The position numbers were made by a program, and so were the translations under genes. From Intestinimonas butyriciproducens (lineage in GTDB: Bacteria; Bacillota; Clostridia; Oscillospirales; Butyricicoccaceae): a stretch of 64,000 nucleotides of DNA. Positions 1-7,683 of the stretch are shown in pieces. The stretch covers positions 62,001 through 126,000 of the forward strand of contig NZ_JACJKW010000003.1 of assembly GCF_016901775.1 (NCBI RefSeq), read 5' to 3'. Each line of letters starts with the position of its first letter. Positions within the stretch are counted from its first letter, which is position 1. The notes under the pieces are model-generated. The model was not told the DNA's origin, did not search any database, and saw only the letters and a list, made by a program, of their open reading frames with translations.

Positions 1-90
1 CAGCAATTTGCTGCCCACCGGTTCGGCGGTTTCAATATAATTTTCAATGATCGCTTTGAGGATCTTCCTCTTGCGCTCCGACAGGTCCAT
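1..90 (-). CDS. hrcA: Heat-inducible transcription repressor HrcA, N-terminal fragment (runs off the window)
   Basis: Only the first 30 codons are present. They read MDLSERKRKILKAIIENYIE and continue TAEPVGSKLL, the winged-helix start typical of HrcA. HrcA represses groE/dnaK class I heat-shock genes by binding CIRCE, and a perfect CIRCE lies 37 bp upstream of this start codon, so the gene is very probably autoregulated and may head an hrcA-grpE-dnaK operon outside the window. The rest of the gene lies beyond position 1. Confidence 0.93.
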   Translation of the reverse strand, partial: MDLSERKRKILKAIIENYIETAEPVGSKLL

Positions 91-126
91 CCAAAACACC
101 GCCTTTTTTCATTGCCTTACGGTGCG

Positions 127-153
127 TTAGCACTCTTCATCCCCGAGTGCTAA
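127..153. promoter_or_regulatory. CIRCE operator (HrcA binding site)
   Basis: TTAGCACTC and GAGTGCTAA form a perfect 9-bp inverted repeat with a 9-nt spacer, the canonical CIRCE. It sits just downstream of the hrcA -10 box, where bound HrcA would block transcription. Confidence 0.97.
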
Positions 154-157
154 GTCA

Positions 158-185
158 ATCCTATCACAAACTTTCAAAATGTCAA
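158..185 (-). promoter_or_regulatory. Sigma-A promoter of hrcA
   Basis: On the minus strand TTGACA (185-180) is followed after 16 nt by TAGGAT (163-158). CIRCE begins 4 bp downstream of the -10 box. Confidence 0.7.
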
Positions 186-263
186 GGACTGAAAATCAAG
201 TTCACAAATTCGTTTCAAATGGGGGGAGGATTTTAAATTTTTTCACAGAGTATCCGGGACATC

Positions 264-292
264 TTGTATTTATAACTAGATTCGTGTATACT
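264..292 (+). promoter_or_regulatory. Sigma-A promoter of degV
   Basis: TTGTAT (264-269), a 17-nt spacer and TATACT (287-292) lie about 50 bp upstream of the degV start codon. The promoter diverges from that of hrcA. Confidence 0.7.
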
Positions 293-344
293 CATAACAA
301 ACAAGCGGAATTTTATCAATCCTTTTTTGCAGGAGGCGTTTCCC

Positions 345-1190
345 ATGAAATACAAAATCCTCTCCGACAGTTCTTCCGATGTGACCCAGGCCTTTTTCTC
401 TGGGGAGACCGCTTTTGAATATGGAGTGGTCCCCATGTCCATCAACGGCCCCGGCGGTTTGTCCTATCTGGATCTGGAACCCACCCCGGCCCGGTATTTC
501 GTGGAAAAACCCCGGGAGATCAAGGGCCAGTGGAGTTCTTCCTGTCCCTCCCCTGCCGCCTATCTGAAAGAGATGCAGGGCGCCGAGGAGATCTTCGTGG
601 TCACCATTTCCTCCCGGCTCAGCGCTTCCTATTCCACCGCCTGCATGGCAGCCGACATGGCCCGGGCAGAAAATCCCGATGTGAAGATCCATGTGGTGGA
701 TTCCAAAAGCGCCTCTTCCGGCATGGCCCTGATGGTGTTCAAGCTGGCCGAACTGTGCCGGGAAGGCCTGCCTTTTGAGGAGATCGTGGAAAAAATCGAG
801 GAATTCCGCAAGAGCCACACCCTCTATTTCCTCATCGGTTCGCTGGAGACCCTGGTCAGCGCCGGACGGATGAACCGGGCGGTGGGGATGATGGCCACCA
901 TGCTCAACATCCATCCCCTCTGCGGCGAGGACGGAGACGGCAACATCAAGGTCTATCAGAAGGTGCGGGGCATGACCCAGGCCCTCAACCGGCTGGTGGA
1001 AATGGTGGGCGAGCGGGGAGAAACCCAGGGACGGCATCTGGTGATCAGCCAGTGCAACAACCCGGAAGACGCCGAAATGCTGCGCAAGGCCTGCCAGCGC
1101 CGTTACCCCTTTGCCAAGATCAGCGTGCTGGAAATGCGGGGCCTGGCCTCCTTCTATGCAGGGGACCGGGGGCTGATTCTGGCCTATTGA
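345..1190 (+). CDS. DegV family protein (fatty-acid binding)
   Basis: This 281-residue protein has the DegV layout: an N-terminal ILSDSSSDV motif, and a middle motif LVSAGRMNRAVGMMATMLNI that matches the family's glycine-rich segment before the lid domain. DegV proteins bind long-chain fatty acids and some (FakB) present them to the FakA kinase for phospholipid synthesis. No fakA is nearby, so the partner is unknown. The ATG at 345 is preceded by AGGAGG at 331-336; an upstream in-frame start at 327 would overlap that ribosome binding site. The gene is monocistronic, with its own promoter and a terminator at 1216-1245. Confidence 0.9.
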   Translation: MKYKILSDSSSDVTQAFFSGETAFEYGVVPMSINGPGGLSYLDLEPTPARYFVEKPREIKGQWSSSCPSPAAYLKEMQGAEEIFVVTISSRLSASYSTACMAADMARAENPDVKIHVVDSKSASSGMALMVFKLAELCREGLPFEEIVEKIEEFRKSHTLYFLIGSLETLVSAGRMNRAVGMMATMLNIHPLCGEDGDGNIKVYQKVRGMTQALNRLVEMVGERGETQGRHLVISQCNNPEDAEMLRKACQRRYPFAKISVLEMRGLASFYAGDRGLILAY

Positions 1191-1215
1191 TCCACAAGAA
1201 AATAATTTTTTTCGG

Positions 1216-1245
1216 AGCCCGGCAGATTGTTGCCGGGCTTTTCTT
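1216..1245 (+). terminator. Intrinsic terminator of degV
   Basis: AGCCCGGCA and TGCCGGGCT pair around a short loop and are followed by TTTTCTTTT. Confidence 0.85.
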
Positions 1246-1379
1246 TTGCTCATTCATAAAAATTTTGTCCAAATTTTTCTGTGAACATTCTTTAAACTGT
1301 GGGAAATCCTTCTCCTTCCTGTGCTATAATAAGAAAACGGAAAAGGGCGGCCTGGCCGCCGGGAAAGGGGAAAGAGCTT

Positions 1380-2132
1380 ATGCGCCTGATCTCGTGGAAT
1401 GTAAACGGCCTGCGGGCCTGTCTGGGAAAAGGGTTTTTGGATTATTTCAAGGAAAGTAAGGCCGATATCTTTTGCATCCAGGAGACCAAGATGCAGAAAG
1501 AACAGGCGGAGGTGGATACCCCCGGCTATTTTCAATATTGGAACAGCGCCCAGAAGAAGGGCTATTCCGGCACGGCGGTCTTTACCAAAGAAGAGCCCCT
1601 GGATGTGACCTATGGCCTGGGGCGGCCGGAGCATGACACCGAAGGCCGGGTGATCACTTGCCGCTTTCCGGCGTTTTTCCTGGTGAATGTGTACACTCCC
1701 AATTCCCAGCGGGGGCTGACACGCCTTCCCTACCGGATGGAGTGGGAGGATGCCTTCCGGGAGTATCTGCTCCGTCTCAAGGAAGAGCAGCCGGTGGTGG
1801 TGTGCGGGGATATGAATGTGGCCCACAAGGAGATCGATTTGAAAAATCCCCGTACCAATGTGAAAAATGCCGGTTTCACCCCGGAAGAGCGGCAGAAGAT
1901 GACAGAGCTTCTGGAAAGCGGATTTGTGGATTCCTTCCGCTTTCTTCATCCCGATGCCGTGGGGGCTTATTCCTGGTGGAGCTATATGTTCAATGCCCGG
2001 CAAAACAACGCCGGATGGCGTATCGATTATTTTCTCACATCGGAAGAGCTGAAAGACCGGATCGAAACAGCAGAGATCCATTCCCAGGTGCTGGGCAGCG
2101 ACCATTGCCCGGTGCTTTTGGAGCTGGCCTAG
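1380..2132 (+). CDS. exoA: Exodeoxyribonuclease III / AP endonuclease (ExoA, Xth type)
   Basis: This 250-residue protein belongs to the exonuclease III class of the EEP fold and cleaves the backbone 5' of abasic sites in base-excision repair. Visible motifs are SWNVNGLRA at the N-terminus, IQETK with the metal-binding Glu, YTPNSQ, CGDMNVAHKEIDLKNP with the catalytic Asp and Asn, and SDHCPVLLEL with the Asp-His pair at the C-terminus. Length is normal for the family. The ATG at 1380 follows a purine-rich ribosome binding site (GGGGAAAG), and a TATAAT-type -10 box lies at 1325-1330. The amidohydrolase gene starts 28 bp downstream on the same strand, so the two may be co-transcribed. Confidence 0.95.
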   Translation: MRLISWNVNGLRACLGKGFLDYFKESKADIFCIQETKMQKEQAEVDTPGYFQYWNSAQKKGYSGTAVFTKEEPLDVTYGLGRPEHDTEGRVITCRFPAFFLVNVYTPNSQRGLTRLPYRMEWEDAFREYLLRLKEEQPVVVCGDMNVAHKEIDLKNPRTNVKNAGFTPEERQKMTELLESGFVDSFRFLHPDAVGAYSWWSYMFNARQNNAGWRIDYFLTSEELKDRIETAEIHSQVLGSDHCPVLLELA

Positions 2133-2160
2133 GCTTTTCCTAGCAAAGGAGTGAACGAAA

Positions 2161-3756
2161 TTGAAGGATATTCTTTATTATGGCGGCCCCATCCTCACCA
2201 TGGCCGAGCCTCTTTATGCCGAAGCCCTGCTGGTGCGCCGCAGCAAGATCGTGTTCTGCGGAGACCTCAAAACGGCGGAGAGCCTGGCCGAAGAAGGGAC
2301 AGAGCGGGTGGATCTCAAGGGGCGGACGCTGATGCCGGCCTTTATCGATGCCCACAGCCACCTGTCCCATGTGGCCGATGCCATGAACTATGCCGATCTT
2401 TCCGGCTGCCAGAGCGTGGAAGAGATTGGAGAGCGGCTGCGCCAGTGGGCGGAGGAAAACAATCTGGAAGCGGGAAAGTGGATCATCGGCTCGGGCTATG
2501 ACCACAACGATCTGCCCGGCGGCTGCCATCCCACGGCAAAGCAGCTGGATGCCCTGGTGGGGGATCATCCGGTGCTCATCACCCATTCCTCGGGGCACAT
2601 GGGAGTGGCCAATACCCTTGGTCTGCGGGAGCTGTCCATCGGCTGCAATGCCTCCGATCCTCCGGGAGGGCGCATTGGCCGGGACGAAGAGGGAAATCTC
2701 ACCGGTTATCTGGAGGAAAATGCCCTGATCCAGCGCACCCGGCAGATCCCCAGACCCACCCAGCAGCAGCGGCTTTGCAATCTGAAAAAGGCCCAGCAGG
2801 TCTATCTCCGCAACGGCATCACCACTTGTCAGGACGGCAAGGTGAACCAGGCCGATTTTGAGTTTCTGTCAAACGCCGCCAAAAGCGGCCTGCTGGAAAT
2901 GGATGTGGTGGCCTATGCCGATCTGAAAAACAACGAAGAACTGATGGATCAATATGCCCAGTACCGCACCTATCAGCGGAATCTGCGGCTGGGAGGCTAC
3001 AAAATCTTTCTGGATGGGTCCCCTCAGGGCCGTACCGCCTGGATGACACAGCCCTATCTGGGAGGCAAGGAGGGCTATAAGGGTTATCCCATCTATACCG
3101 ACCAGGCGGTAGAGGAATTTTGTTCCACAGCTCTTCGCCGGGGCATACAGCTTCTGGCTCACTGCAACGGCGATGCTGCATCCCAGCAGTTTGTCGACGC
3201 CTATGAAAAAGCACTGGGCACTTGCCGGCAGAAGGAGTCCATCCGTCCGGTGATGGTCCACGCCCAGACCGTCCGGGCCGATCAGCTGGAGCGGATGGCC
3301 GCTTTGCAGATGATCGCTTCCTTCTTTGTGGCCCACACCTATTATTGGGGTGATGTGCACCGGAAAAACTTCGGGGACGAGCGGGCCATGAAGATCAGCC
3401 CCACCCATACCGCTTTGGAAAAGGGTGTGCTCTTTACCTTCCATCAGGATTCTCCGGTGGTTCCTCCCGATATGTGGCACACTGTGTGGTGCGCCGTGTG
3501 CCGTCAGAGCAAAGGCGGCGTCACCATGGGAGAAGAGGAACGCATTCCGGTGCTGGAGGCTTTGAAGGCCGTGACCATCAACGGAGCCTACCAGTATTTC
3601 GAAGAAAAGACCAAGGGTTCCCTGGAAGAGGGCAAATGGGCCGATCTGATGATTGTGGACAAAGACCCGCTGAAAGTGGATCCCATGGAGCTGAAAGGCA
3701 TCAAGGTGCTTTCCACCATCAAAGAAGGGTTTACCCTCTGGCAGGCGGAAGAGTAA
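2161..3756 (+). CDS. Amidohydrolase family 3 (YtcJ-like)
   Basis: This 531-residue metal-dependent hydrolase has the TIM-barrel amidohydrolase signature: FIDAHSHLSH supplies the HxH metal ligands, AHCNGDAA lies further along, and DGSPQGRTAWM with VVPPDMW is typical of the YtcJ subgroup. A carboxy-terminal composite sheet ends in ADLMIVDKDPL, the usual family ending. The natural substrate is unknown; the subgroup is annotated loosely as N-substituted formamide deformylase-like. The start is TTG at 2161 with AAAGGAGTG upstream; no better ATG exists. Termination is at the hairpin 3762-3783, the gene-side flank of repeat element copy 1. Confidence 0.88.
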   Translation: MKDILYYGGPILTMAEPLYAEALLVRRSKIVFCGDLKTAESLAEEGTERVDLKGRTLMPAFIDAHSHLSHVADAMNYADLSGCQSVEEIGERLRQWAEENNLEAGKWIIGSGYDHNDLPGGCHPTAKQLDALVGDHPVLITHSSGHMGVANTLGLRELSIGCNASDPPGGRIGRDEEGNLTGYLEENALIQRTRQIPRPTQQQRLCNLKKAQQVYLRNGITTCQDGKVNQADFEFLSNAAKSGLLEMDVVAYADLKNNEELMDQYAQYRTYQRNLRLGGYKIFLDGSPQGRTAWMTQPYLGGKEGYKGYPIYTDQAVEEFCSTALRRGIQLLAHCNGDAASQQFVDAYEKALGTCRQKESIRPVMVHAQTVRADQLERMAALQMIASFFVAHTYYWGDVHRKNFGDERAMKISPTHTALEKGVLFTFHQDSPVVPPDMWHTVWCAVCRQSKGGVTMGEEERIPVLEALKAVTINGAYQYFEEKTKGSLEEGKWADLMIVDKDPLKVDPMELKGIKVLSTIKEGFTLWQAEE

Positions 3757-3761
3757 GAAAT

Positions 3762-4010
3762 GGCCCCGGCTTTCGCCGGGGCGGAGCGTGTCGAAAAAGT
3801 GGCTTCCGCCACTTTTTCGAATTTTTGCAAGGGCCTGCATGCAGCCGATTGGCCAATTTTAGCGGTCAATCGGCCACACTTGCCCCTTGAGAGGTGCAAA
3901 AACCGACGCTCAGGTCGCCGGTTTTTGCGAATTGATAAGAGGTAAAGAAAATCCTTTCCTCTGGCTATATCGGTTTATCGACAGTCTGGGCCCCGGCTTT
4001 CGCCGGGGCG
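3762..4010 (-). repeat. Terminator-associated repeat element, copy R1, with both flanking hairpin copies
   Basis: The element core is 3784-3988, reverse orientation. Two identical 22-bp terminator hairpins (3762-3783 and 3989-4010) flank it; only the distal one is followed by a T-tract (4011-4020). From the gene side it holds hairpin 3 (TCGAAAAAGTGGC with its complement, 3791-3820), an arm pair around 3828-3890 containing GCCGATTGG and CCAATCGGC-type arms, hairpin 1 (3896-3927, GCAAAAACCG paired with CGGTTTTTGC), then a degenerate end reading TGTCGATAAA on the opposite strand. No protein is credible here. This accounts for the whole gap between the amidohydrolase and the S-layer gene. Confidence 0.85.
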
Positions 4011-4020
4011 TTTTCTTTTT
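3989..4020 (+). terminator. Distal terminator hairpin with T-tract (amidohydrolase gene)
   Basis: GCCCCGGC and GCCGGGGC pair around TTTC and are followed by a T-rich run. The hairpin is identical to the one at 3762-3783, which lacks the T-tract. Confidence 0.85.
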
Positions 4021-4071
4021 TTGCGTTTTATGATACCATAAGGGGAGTTTCAAAACAGGAGGAATGACCAG

Positions 4072-5397
4072 ATGGGAACAAACAGAAGAAAAAGGCTGCC
4101 GGCTTTTTTGCTGGCGGTATGTCTGCTTCTGCCCTTTTTGCCCCAGGGGAGTCATGCATCTTTTTCCGATGTGCAGGATCAGTGGTTTGCACCGGCGGTG
4201 GAGGAAATGGCTCAGCGGGGGCTGATCGGCGGCTTTCCCGATGGCACCTTCCGGCCGGGGGATTGGGTCAAGCGGGGAGAAGGGGCCAAAATGACCGCCC
4301 AGGCCGTGGGCCAGCTGCCCTATACCCTGCCTCAGACGGGAAAGGGCGATTTTGCCGATCTGAACGGCCATTGGTCGGCCAAATATGTGCGGCAGCTGCT
4401 GGTGGAAGAGATCATAGAGCCGGAGGATTACGGCACAGACTACGGCCCCAACCAGAAGCTCACCCGGCTGGAGATGGTGCGGATGCTTCTGCGGCTGCTG
4501 GGATTTACCCCTTCGGACACCTGGGAGGAAAGCGGCTTTCCCGATTTGGTCTCTTTGAACGCAGAAGACCGGTATTATTGTGAAAAGGCTGTGGAGATCG
4601 GTTTGATCCAGGGCTATTCCGACGGTTTGTTCCGGCCGGATTATCCCCTGTCCCGGGCTCAGGCTGCCGTGATGTTCCAGCGGGCGCTTCCCCTTGCAAC
4701 GGTATCGGTGGCGGGGCTGTCCGCTTACGGGGAAGCGCGCACCATCCCCCAGGCCGCGGAGTTTTTCCCTGTGGTGGAAAACAGCCAGGTCTCCGGCCAG
4801 GGAGAATACCAAGGGCGGCCCTTGTCCCTGTACCGTCATACTCTGACGGGCTGGGAGGAAGAAACGCTGGAAGAAGGCCTGAAGGAATATGAGCGGGTAT
4901 TGGCCTATCAGCAATATACCCTGGTGGAGGAAAGCCGGGGAAATGGAGTATGGTCCCTCCTTTTTGCCGATTTGCGGGGAAGTCAGTGCCTGCTTCTGGT
5001 GCTGCGGGAAAAGGAAGGAGATACCGGTCTCCCCTCTCTCACCGCAGGGCTGTGGCAGCAGACCAGCGGGGCGGAAAACTATGCGGCTTTCTGCCAGAGC
5101 CTGGGATGTCGGATGCTCTTTTTCACAAGAGGAATGGCGCCTTCCCGGTTTCTGCCTCTGACAGGGCCGGAGGGGCAGCGCTATGCCACTGAATGGTATG
5201 ACGCCGGGCTTCTGCCGGCCGGAGCCAGCCAGTGGGTGCAGGATGCGTTGAAAAGCGCCGGCTATGAGGAGACCGGGGAAACCATTTTGCTGGAGGGACG
5301 GGAAGGGATCCTGTTCCAGAAGGAAGGGGCCCAGGCGGCGGTGTGCCTGGATGAGGATTACCTGACTTTGTCCTATCTCCCTCAGGCAGAAGAGTAA
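4072..5397 (+). CDS. S-layer homology (SLH) domain surface protein
   Basis: This 441-residue exported protein has a basic signal peptide with a hydrophobic core (residues about 9-24) and a likely cleavage after SHA-29. Three SLH repeats follow at about residues 30-85, 86-150 and 151-205, recognisable from FSDVQDQWFAPAVEEMAQRG, GGFPDGTFRPGDWVKRGEGA, FADLNGHWSAKYVRQL and GYSDGLFRPDYPLSRAQAAV. SLH repeats bind pyruvylated secondary cell-wall polymers, so the protein should be anchored at the cell surface. Residues 206-441 are not recognised and could be a sensor or inhibitor-like module. The ATG at 4072 follows AGGAGG at 4058-4063. The gene ends in the shared bidirectional terminator at 5396-5434. 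Confidence 0.87.
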   Translation: MGTNRRKRLPAFLLAVCLLLPFLPQGSHASFSDVQDQWFAPAVEEMAQRGLIGGFPDGTFRPGDWVKRGEGAKMTAQAVGQLPYTLPQTGKGDFADLNGHWSAKYVRQLLVEEIIEPEDYGTDYGPNQKLTRLEMVRMLLRLLGFTPSDTWEESGFPDLVSLNAEDRYYCEKAVEIGLIQGYSDGLFRPDYPLSRAQAAVMFQRALPLATVSVAGLSAYGEARTIPQAAEFFPVVENSQVSGQGEYQGRPLSLYRHTLTGWEEETLEEGLKEYERVLAYQQYTLVEESRGNGVWSLLFADLRGSQCLLLVLREKEGDTGLPSLTAGLWQQTSGAENYAAFCQSLGCRMLFFTRGMAPSRFLPLTGPEGQRYATEWYDAGLLPAGASQWVQDALKSAGYEETGETILLEGREGILFQKEGAQAAVCLDEDYLTLSYLPQAEE

Positions 5398-5434
5398 AAA
5401 AGCGCAGAGCCGTCAAAGGCTCTGCGCTTTTTTT
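5396..5434. terminator. Bidirectional terminator between the SLH gene and the DUF1835 gene
   Basis: AGCGCAGAGCC and GGCTCTGCGCT pair around a 6-nt loop (5401-5428). A-run before and T-run after make it work on both strands. The stop codon of the minus-strand gene (5413-5415) lies inside the hairpin. Confidence 0.88.
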
Positions 5435-6372
5435 GCCAGTGTGCGGTGATAGAGGGGGCTTCCCTCTTCCGGCACGGTCACAGGCTCCAGGCGGCCCTGG
5501 GCGATCCACTCTTCCACACGCAGGGCCCAGAAGGTATCCCCCATACCCGTGGGATATTGCCCCAGAAGCCGGCCGATCAGGAGAGCTTCCTGGAATCGCT
5601 CCGGCAGTTTAAAAAGCTCCTGGCGGAGAAAACCATCGTAAAAATCTTCCGGCAGACTGAAAAGCTGCCCGGCGATGACACCCCGCAGCGGGGCGTTTTC
5701 TTTTTTCAGCCCTTTCCATTTTCGGGAAAAAGCCGCCCCTTGCCAGGGTTCCATCGCTTCTGTTTTCTGAGAGAGCGATCCCCAGAGCCAGGGCGGCACT
5801 TCACCCCAGCCGGTGGGAGCAAAAGCTCCGGCATCTCCCTGGAGAAGCGGGGGCAGCCATACCGCATCCACCTGGGGAGAAAAGGGCTCCAGCTGTTCCA
5901 TCAGCCAGTGAAAAGCGCAAAGCTCCTCTGGGTTCTGGCTGACCCATACCCGGATGGGTTGACCGGCTTTGGCGCCTTCTTTCAGGGCACACAGGCTCTT
6001 CTGGTTTTGGAGGATCAGCTCTTCGGCCACATCTTTCCCCTGGGGGAAGATGTTCATCAGGCGGGAAAGGACCTTTTGCCGTTTGGGGCCGGCTCCCTCT
6101 TCGTCGATCTCCCCCATGGTGAGGGCCAGGGAGAGGGGGCAGATGTTCCGCCGGTCCCCTGCCAACGGGACGGCCTTTTTCCACAACGCCTGCCGTCTTG
6201 CTTCTTCCTTACGGAGCAAAACTTCCTGTTCTGCGGAAGAAAGGGGCTCTTCCCCGGGAGAACAGATCACGCCAATGGCACTGGCCAGGGTGTGATCCTT
6301 CCCTGAAGCGGCCATGGCATAGGCCAGGGTTCCGGCGGCGCTTTGGGAAAATACCGCTTCCAGACAGCTCAT
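5413..6372 (-). CDS. DUF1835 / DUF3658 domain protein
   Basis: The 319-residue product has an N-terminal segment MSCLEAVFSQSAAGTLAYAM that matches the start of DUF1835, and a C-terminal segment (LLIGRLLG, TGMGDTFWALRVEEWI, EPVTVPEEGSPLYHRT) that matches DUF3658. Both domains usually occur together in Firmicutes in proteins of unknown biochemical function. No signal peptide or membrane segment is seen, so it should be cytoplasmic. Its ATG overlaps the stop codon of the upstream GNAT gene (ATGA), which points to translational coupling in a two-gene operon. I do not assign a function. Confidence 0.8.
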   Translation of the reverse strand: MSCLEAVFSQSAAGTLAYAMAASGKDHTLASAIGVICSPGEEPLSSAEQEVLLRKEEARRQALWKKAVPLAGDRRNICPLSLALTMGEIDEEGAGPKRQKVLSRLMNIFPQGKDVAEELILQNQKSLCALKEGAKAGQPIRVWVSQNPEELCAFHWLMEQLEPFSPQVDAVWLPPLLQGDAGAFAPTGWGEVPPWLWGSLSQKTEAMEPWQGAAFSRKWKGLKKENAPLRGVIAGQLFSLPEDFYDGFLRQELFKLPERFQEALLIGRLLGQYPTGMGDTFWALRVEEWIAQGRLEPVTVPEEGSPLYHRTLAKKAQSL

Positions 6373-6797
6373 AGGGACTTTTCCATAGGGATGTGGGGAC
6401 AGTGTTCGTCGTAAAACACTTCCCCACAGGGATGGTAGCCCAGCTGTTCATAAAAGGTCTGGGCATGGGTCTGGGCGCCCAGGCAGATGCCCTTTCCTCC
6501 CAGCTGCCGGGCCTTTTCCTCCAAAGCCCGTACCACCTTTTGGCCCAGATGGCGGCCACGGTAGGGTTTGCGCACTGCCACCCGGCCCATCACATAGACC
6601 CCATCTTCCCCATCCTTGGGGAACAGACGGCCGGTGGCCACCGGCTCGCCATCCAAAAACAAAAGCAGATGCCAGGCCCGTTCTTCTTCTTCGTCAAATT
6701 CCGTGCTGAAGCCCTGTTCCTGCAAAAAGATTTCCTCCCGGATGGGCCGGGCCAAAGGGGCATTCTGGAGCCCTTGGACAATGGTGATTTCCTCCAT
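6369..6797 (-). CDS. GNAT family N-acetyltransferase (ElaA/YjcF-like)
   Basis: This 142-residue protein carries the acetyl-CoA binding motif A as VRKPYRGRHLGQKVVRALEE and the following motif B region ICLGAQTHAQTFYEQLGYHP. The N-terminus (PIREEIFLQEQGFSTEFDEE) resembles the YjcF/ElaA branch, whose members acetylate small molecules or proteins of unknown identity. The ATG at 6797 has a purine-rich AAAAGGAGAACGATC leader; longer upstream extensions in this frame cross the promoter and are not coding. It is the first gene of a two-gene operon with the DUF1835 gene and is transcribed from the promoter at 6838-6866. Confidence 0.87.
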   Translation of the reverse strand: MEEITIVQGLQNAPLARPIREEIFLQEQGFSTEFDEEEERAWHLLLFLDGEPVATGRLFPKDGEDGVYVMGRVAVRKPYRGRHLGQKVVRALEEKARQLGGKGICLGAQTHAQTFYEQLGYHPCGEVFYDEHCPHIPMEKSL

Positions 6798-6837
6798 GAT
6801 CGTTCTCCTTTTCCCTTGGGGGAATGTTTTTTCTTTT

Positions 6838-6900
6838 ATTATATCCTGCTCCCCTTTGGCTGACAAGCCGTTTGCCCTGGGGGAGAAAAAAGAGTATAAT
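6838..6900. promoter_or_regulatory. Face-to-face divergent sigma-A promoters for GNAT and thioesterase genes
   Basis: Minus strand: TTGTCA (6866-6861), 17 nt, TATAAT (6843-6838). Plus strand: TTGCCC (6872-6877), 17 nt, TATAAT (6895-6900). The two -35 boxes are only 5 bp apart, so the promoters may compete for polymerase. Confidence 0.8.
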
Positions 6901-6945
6901 GACATCAGACCGGGCCACAGGCCCTTTGCACAAAGGAGTTCTATC

Positions 6946-7683
6946 ATGCCATACCAAAAAGAGATCATTGCACAGCAATATGAATGTGATATCCACGATG
7001 AATGGCCGGTGGGAGCCATTCTCCGCCATGTGCAGCAGGTGAGCACCGACCATTGTGATGCCGAAGGCCTGACCGCAGACCGATTCCAGGAAACCGGCAC
7101 GGCTTTTCTTTTGGCCAAACTGGCGTTGGAATATGTCCATCCCATTGCCGCCGGAAGCCATCTGCGCCTTGTCACCGAGCCTGCCGTTCCCCAGCGGGCG
7201 GTGTATCGCCGCTTTACCACCATCACCGACGAAGCGGGCCGGGAGGTCTGCCGGGTGGATGCCCGGTGGGTGCTCATCGATGTGAAGCAGCGGCATATTC
7301 TCCGCGCTCATCCTGAGGCACTGGCCTTCCCCTTTTCAGAGGAAGCAAACCGTACCCTGGATCTGTCCATCCCCCGGAGCGCAGAGCTTCAGTCCACCGG
7401 GGAATATACCGCCGCCTATTCCCGCACCGACCGGAATGGGCATCTGAACAACGCCTGCTATGCCGATCTGGTTTGTGATGTGCTGCCGCCGGAGGTTTTG
7501 TGCAAACGCTCCATCTGCCGCATGGCCATTTCCTACCATGAGGAATTGCGGCTGGGAGAAACCATGGAACTTTTCCTGGGACAGACCGGAAAAGACACCT
7601 ATTATATCTGCGGCAAAAAAAGGGGGCGGCGCTGCTTTGAAGCCAGCGTCACCCTGGGAGAAAGAGAGAAGGAGGAATCGTGA
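6946..7683 (+). CDS. Acyl-ACP thioesterase family protein (FatA/FatB-like)
   Basis: The 245-residue protein has the double hot-dog arrangement of acyl-ACP thioesterases. The first half opens with YECDIHDEWPVG and VSTDHCDAEGLTADRFQETG. The second half carries YSRTDRNGHLNNACYADLV, matching the catalytic D-x-N-x-H-x-N region. Such enzymes release free fatty acids from acyl-ACP. The ATG at 6946 is preceded by AAAGGAG. Its stop codon overlaps the start of the M24 peptidase gene (TGATG), so the two form an operon under the promoter at 6872-6900. The chain-length preference cannot be read from sequence. Confidence 0.85.
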   Translation: MPYQKEIIAQQYECDIHDEWPVGAILRHVQQVSTDHCDAEGLTADRFQETGTAFLLAKLALEYVHPIAAGSHLRLVTEPAVPQRAVYRRFTTITDEAGREVCRVDARWVLIDVKQRHILRAHPEALAFPFSEEANRTLDLSIPRSAELQSTGEYTAAYSRTDRNGHLNNACYADLVCDVLPPEVLCKRSICRMAISYHEELRLGETMELFLGQTGKDTYYICGKKRGRRCFEASVTLGEREKEES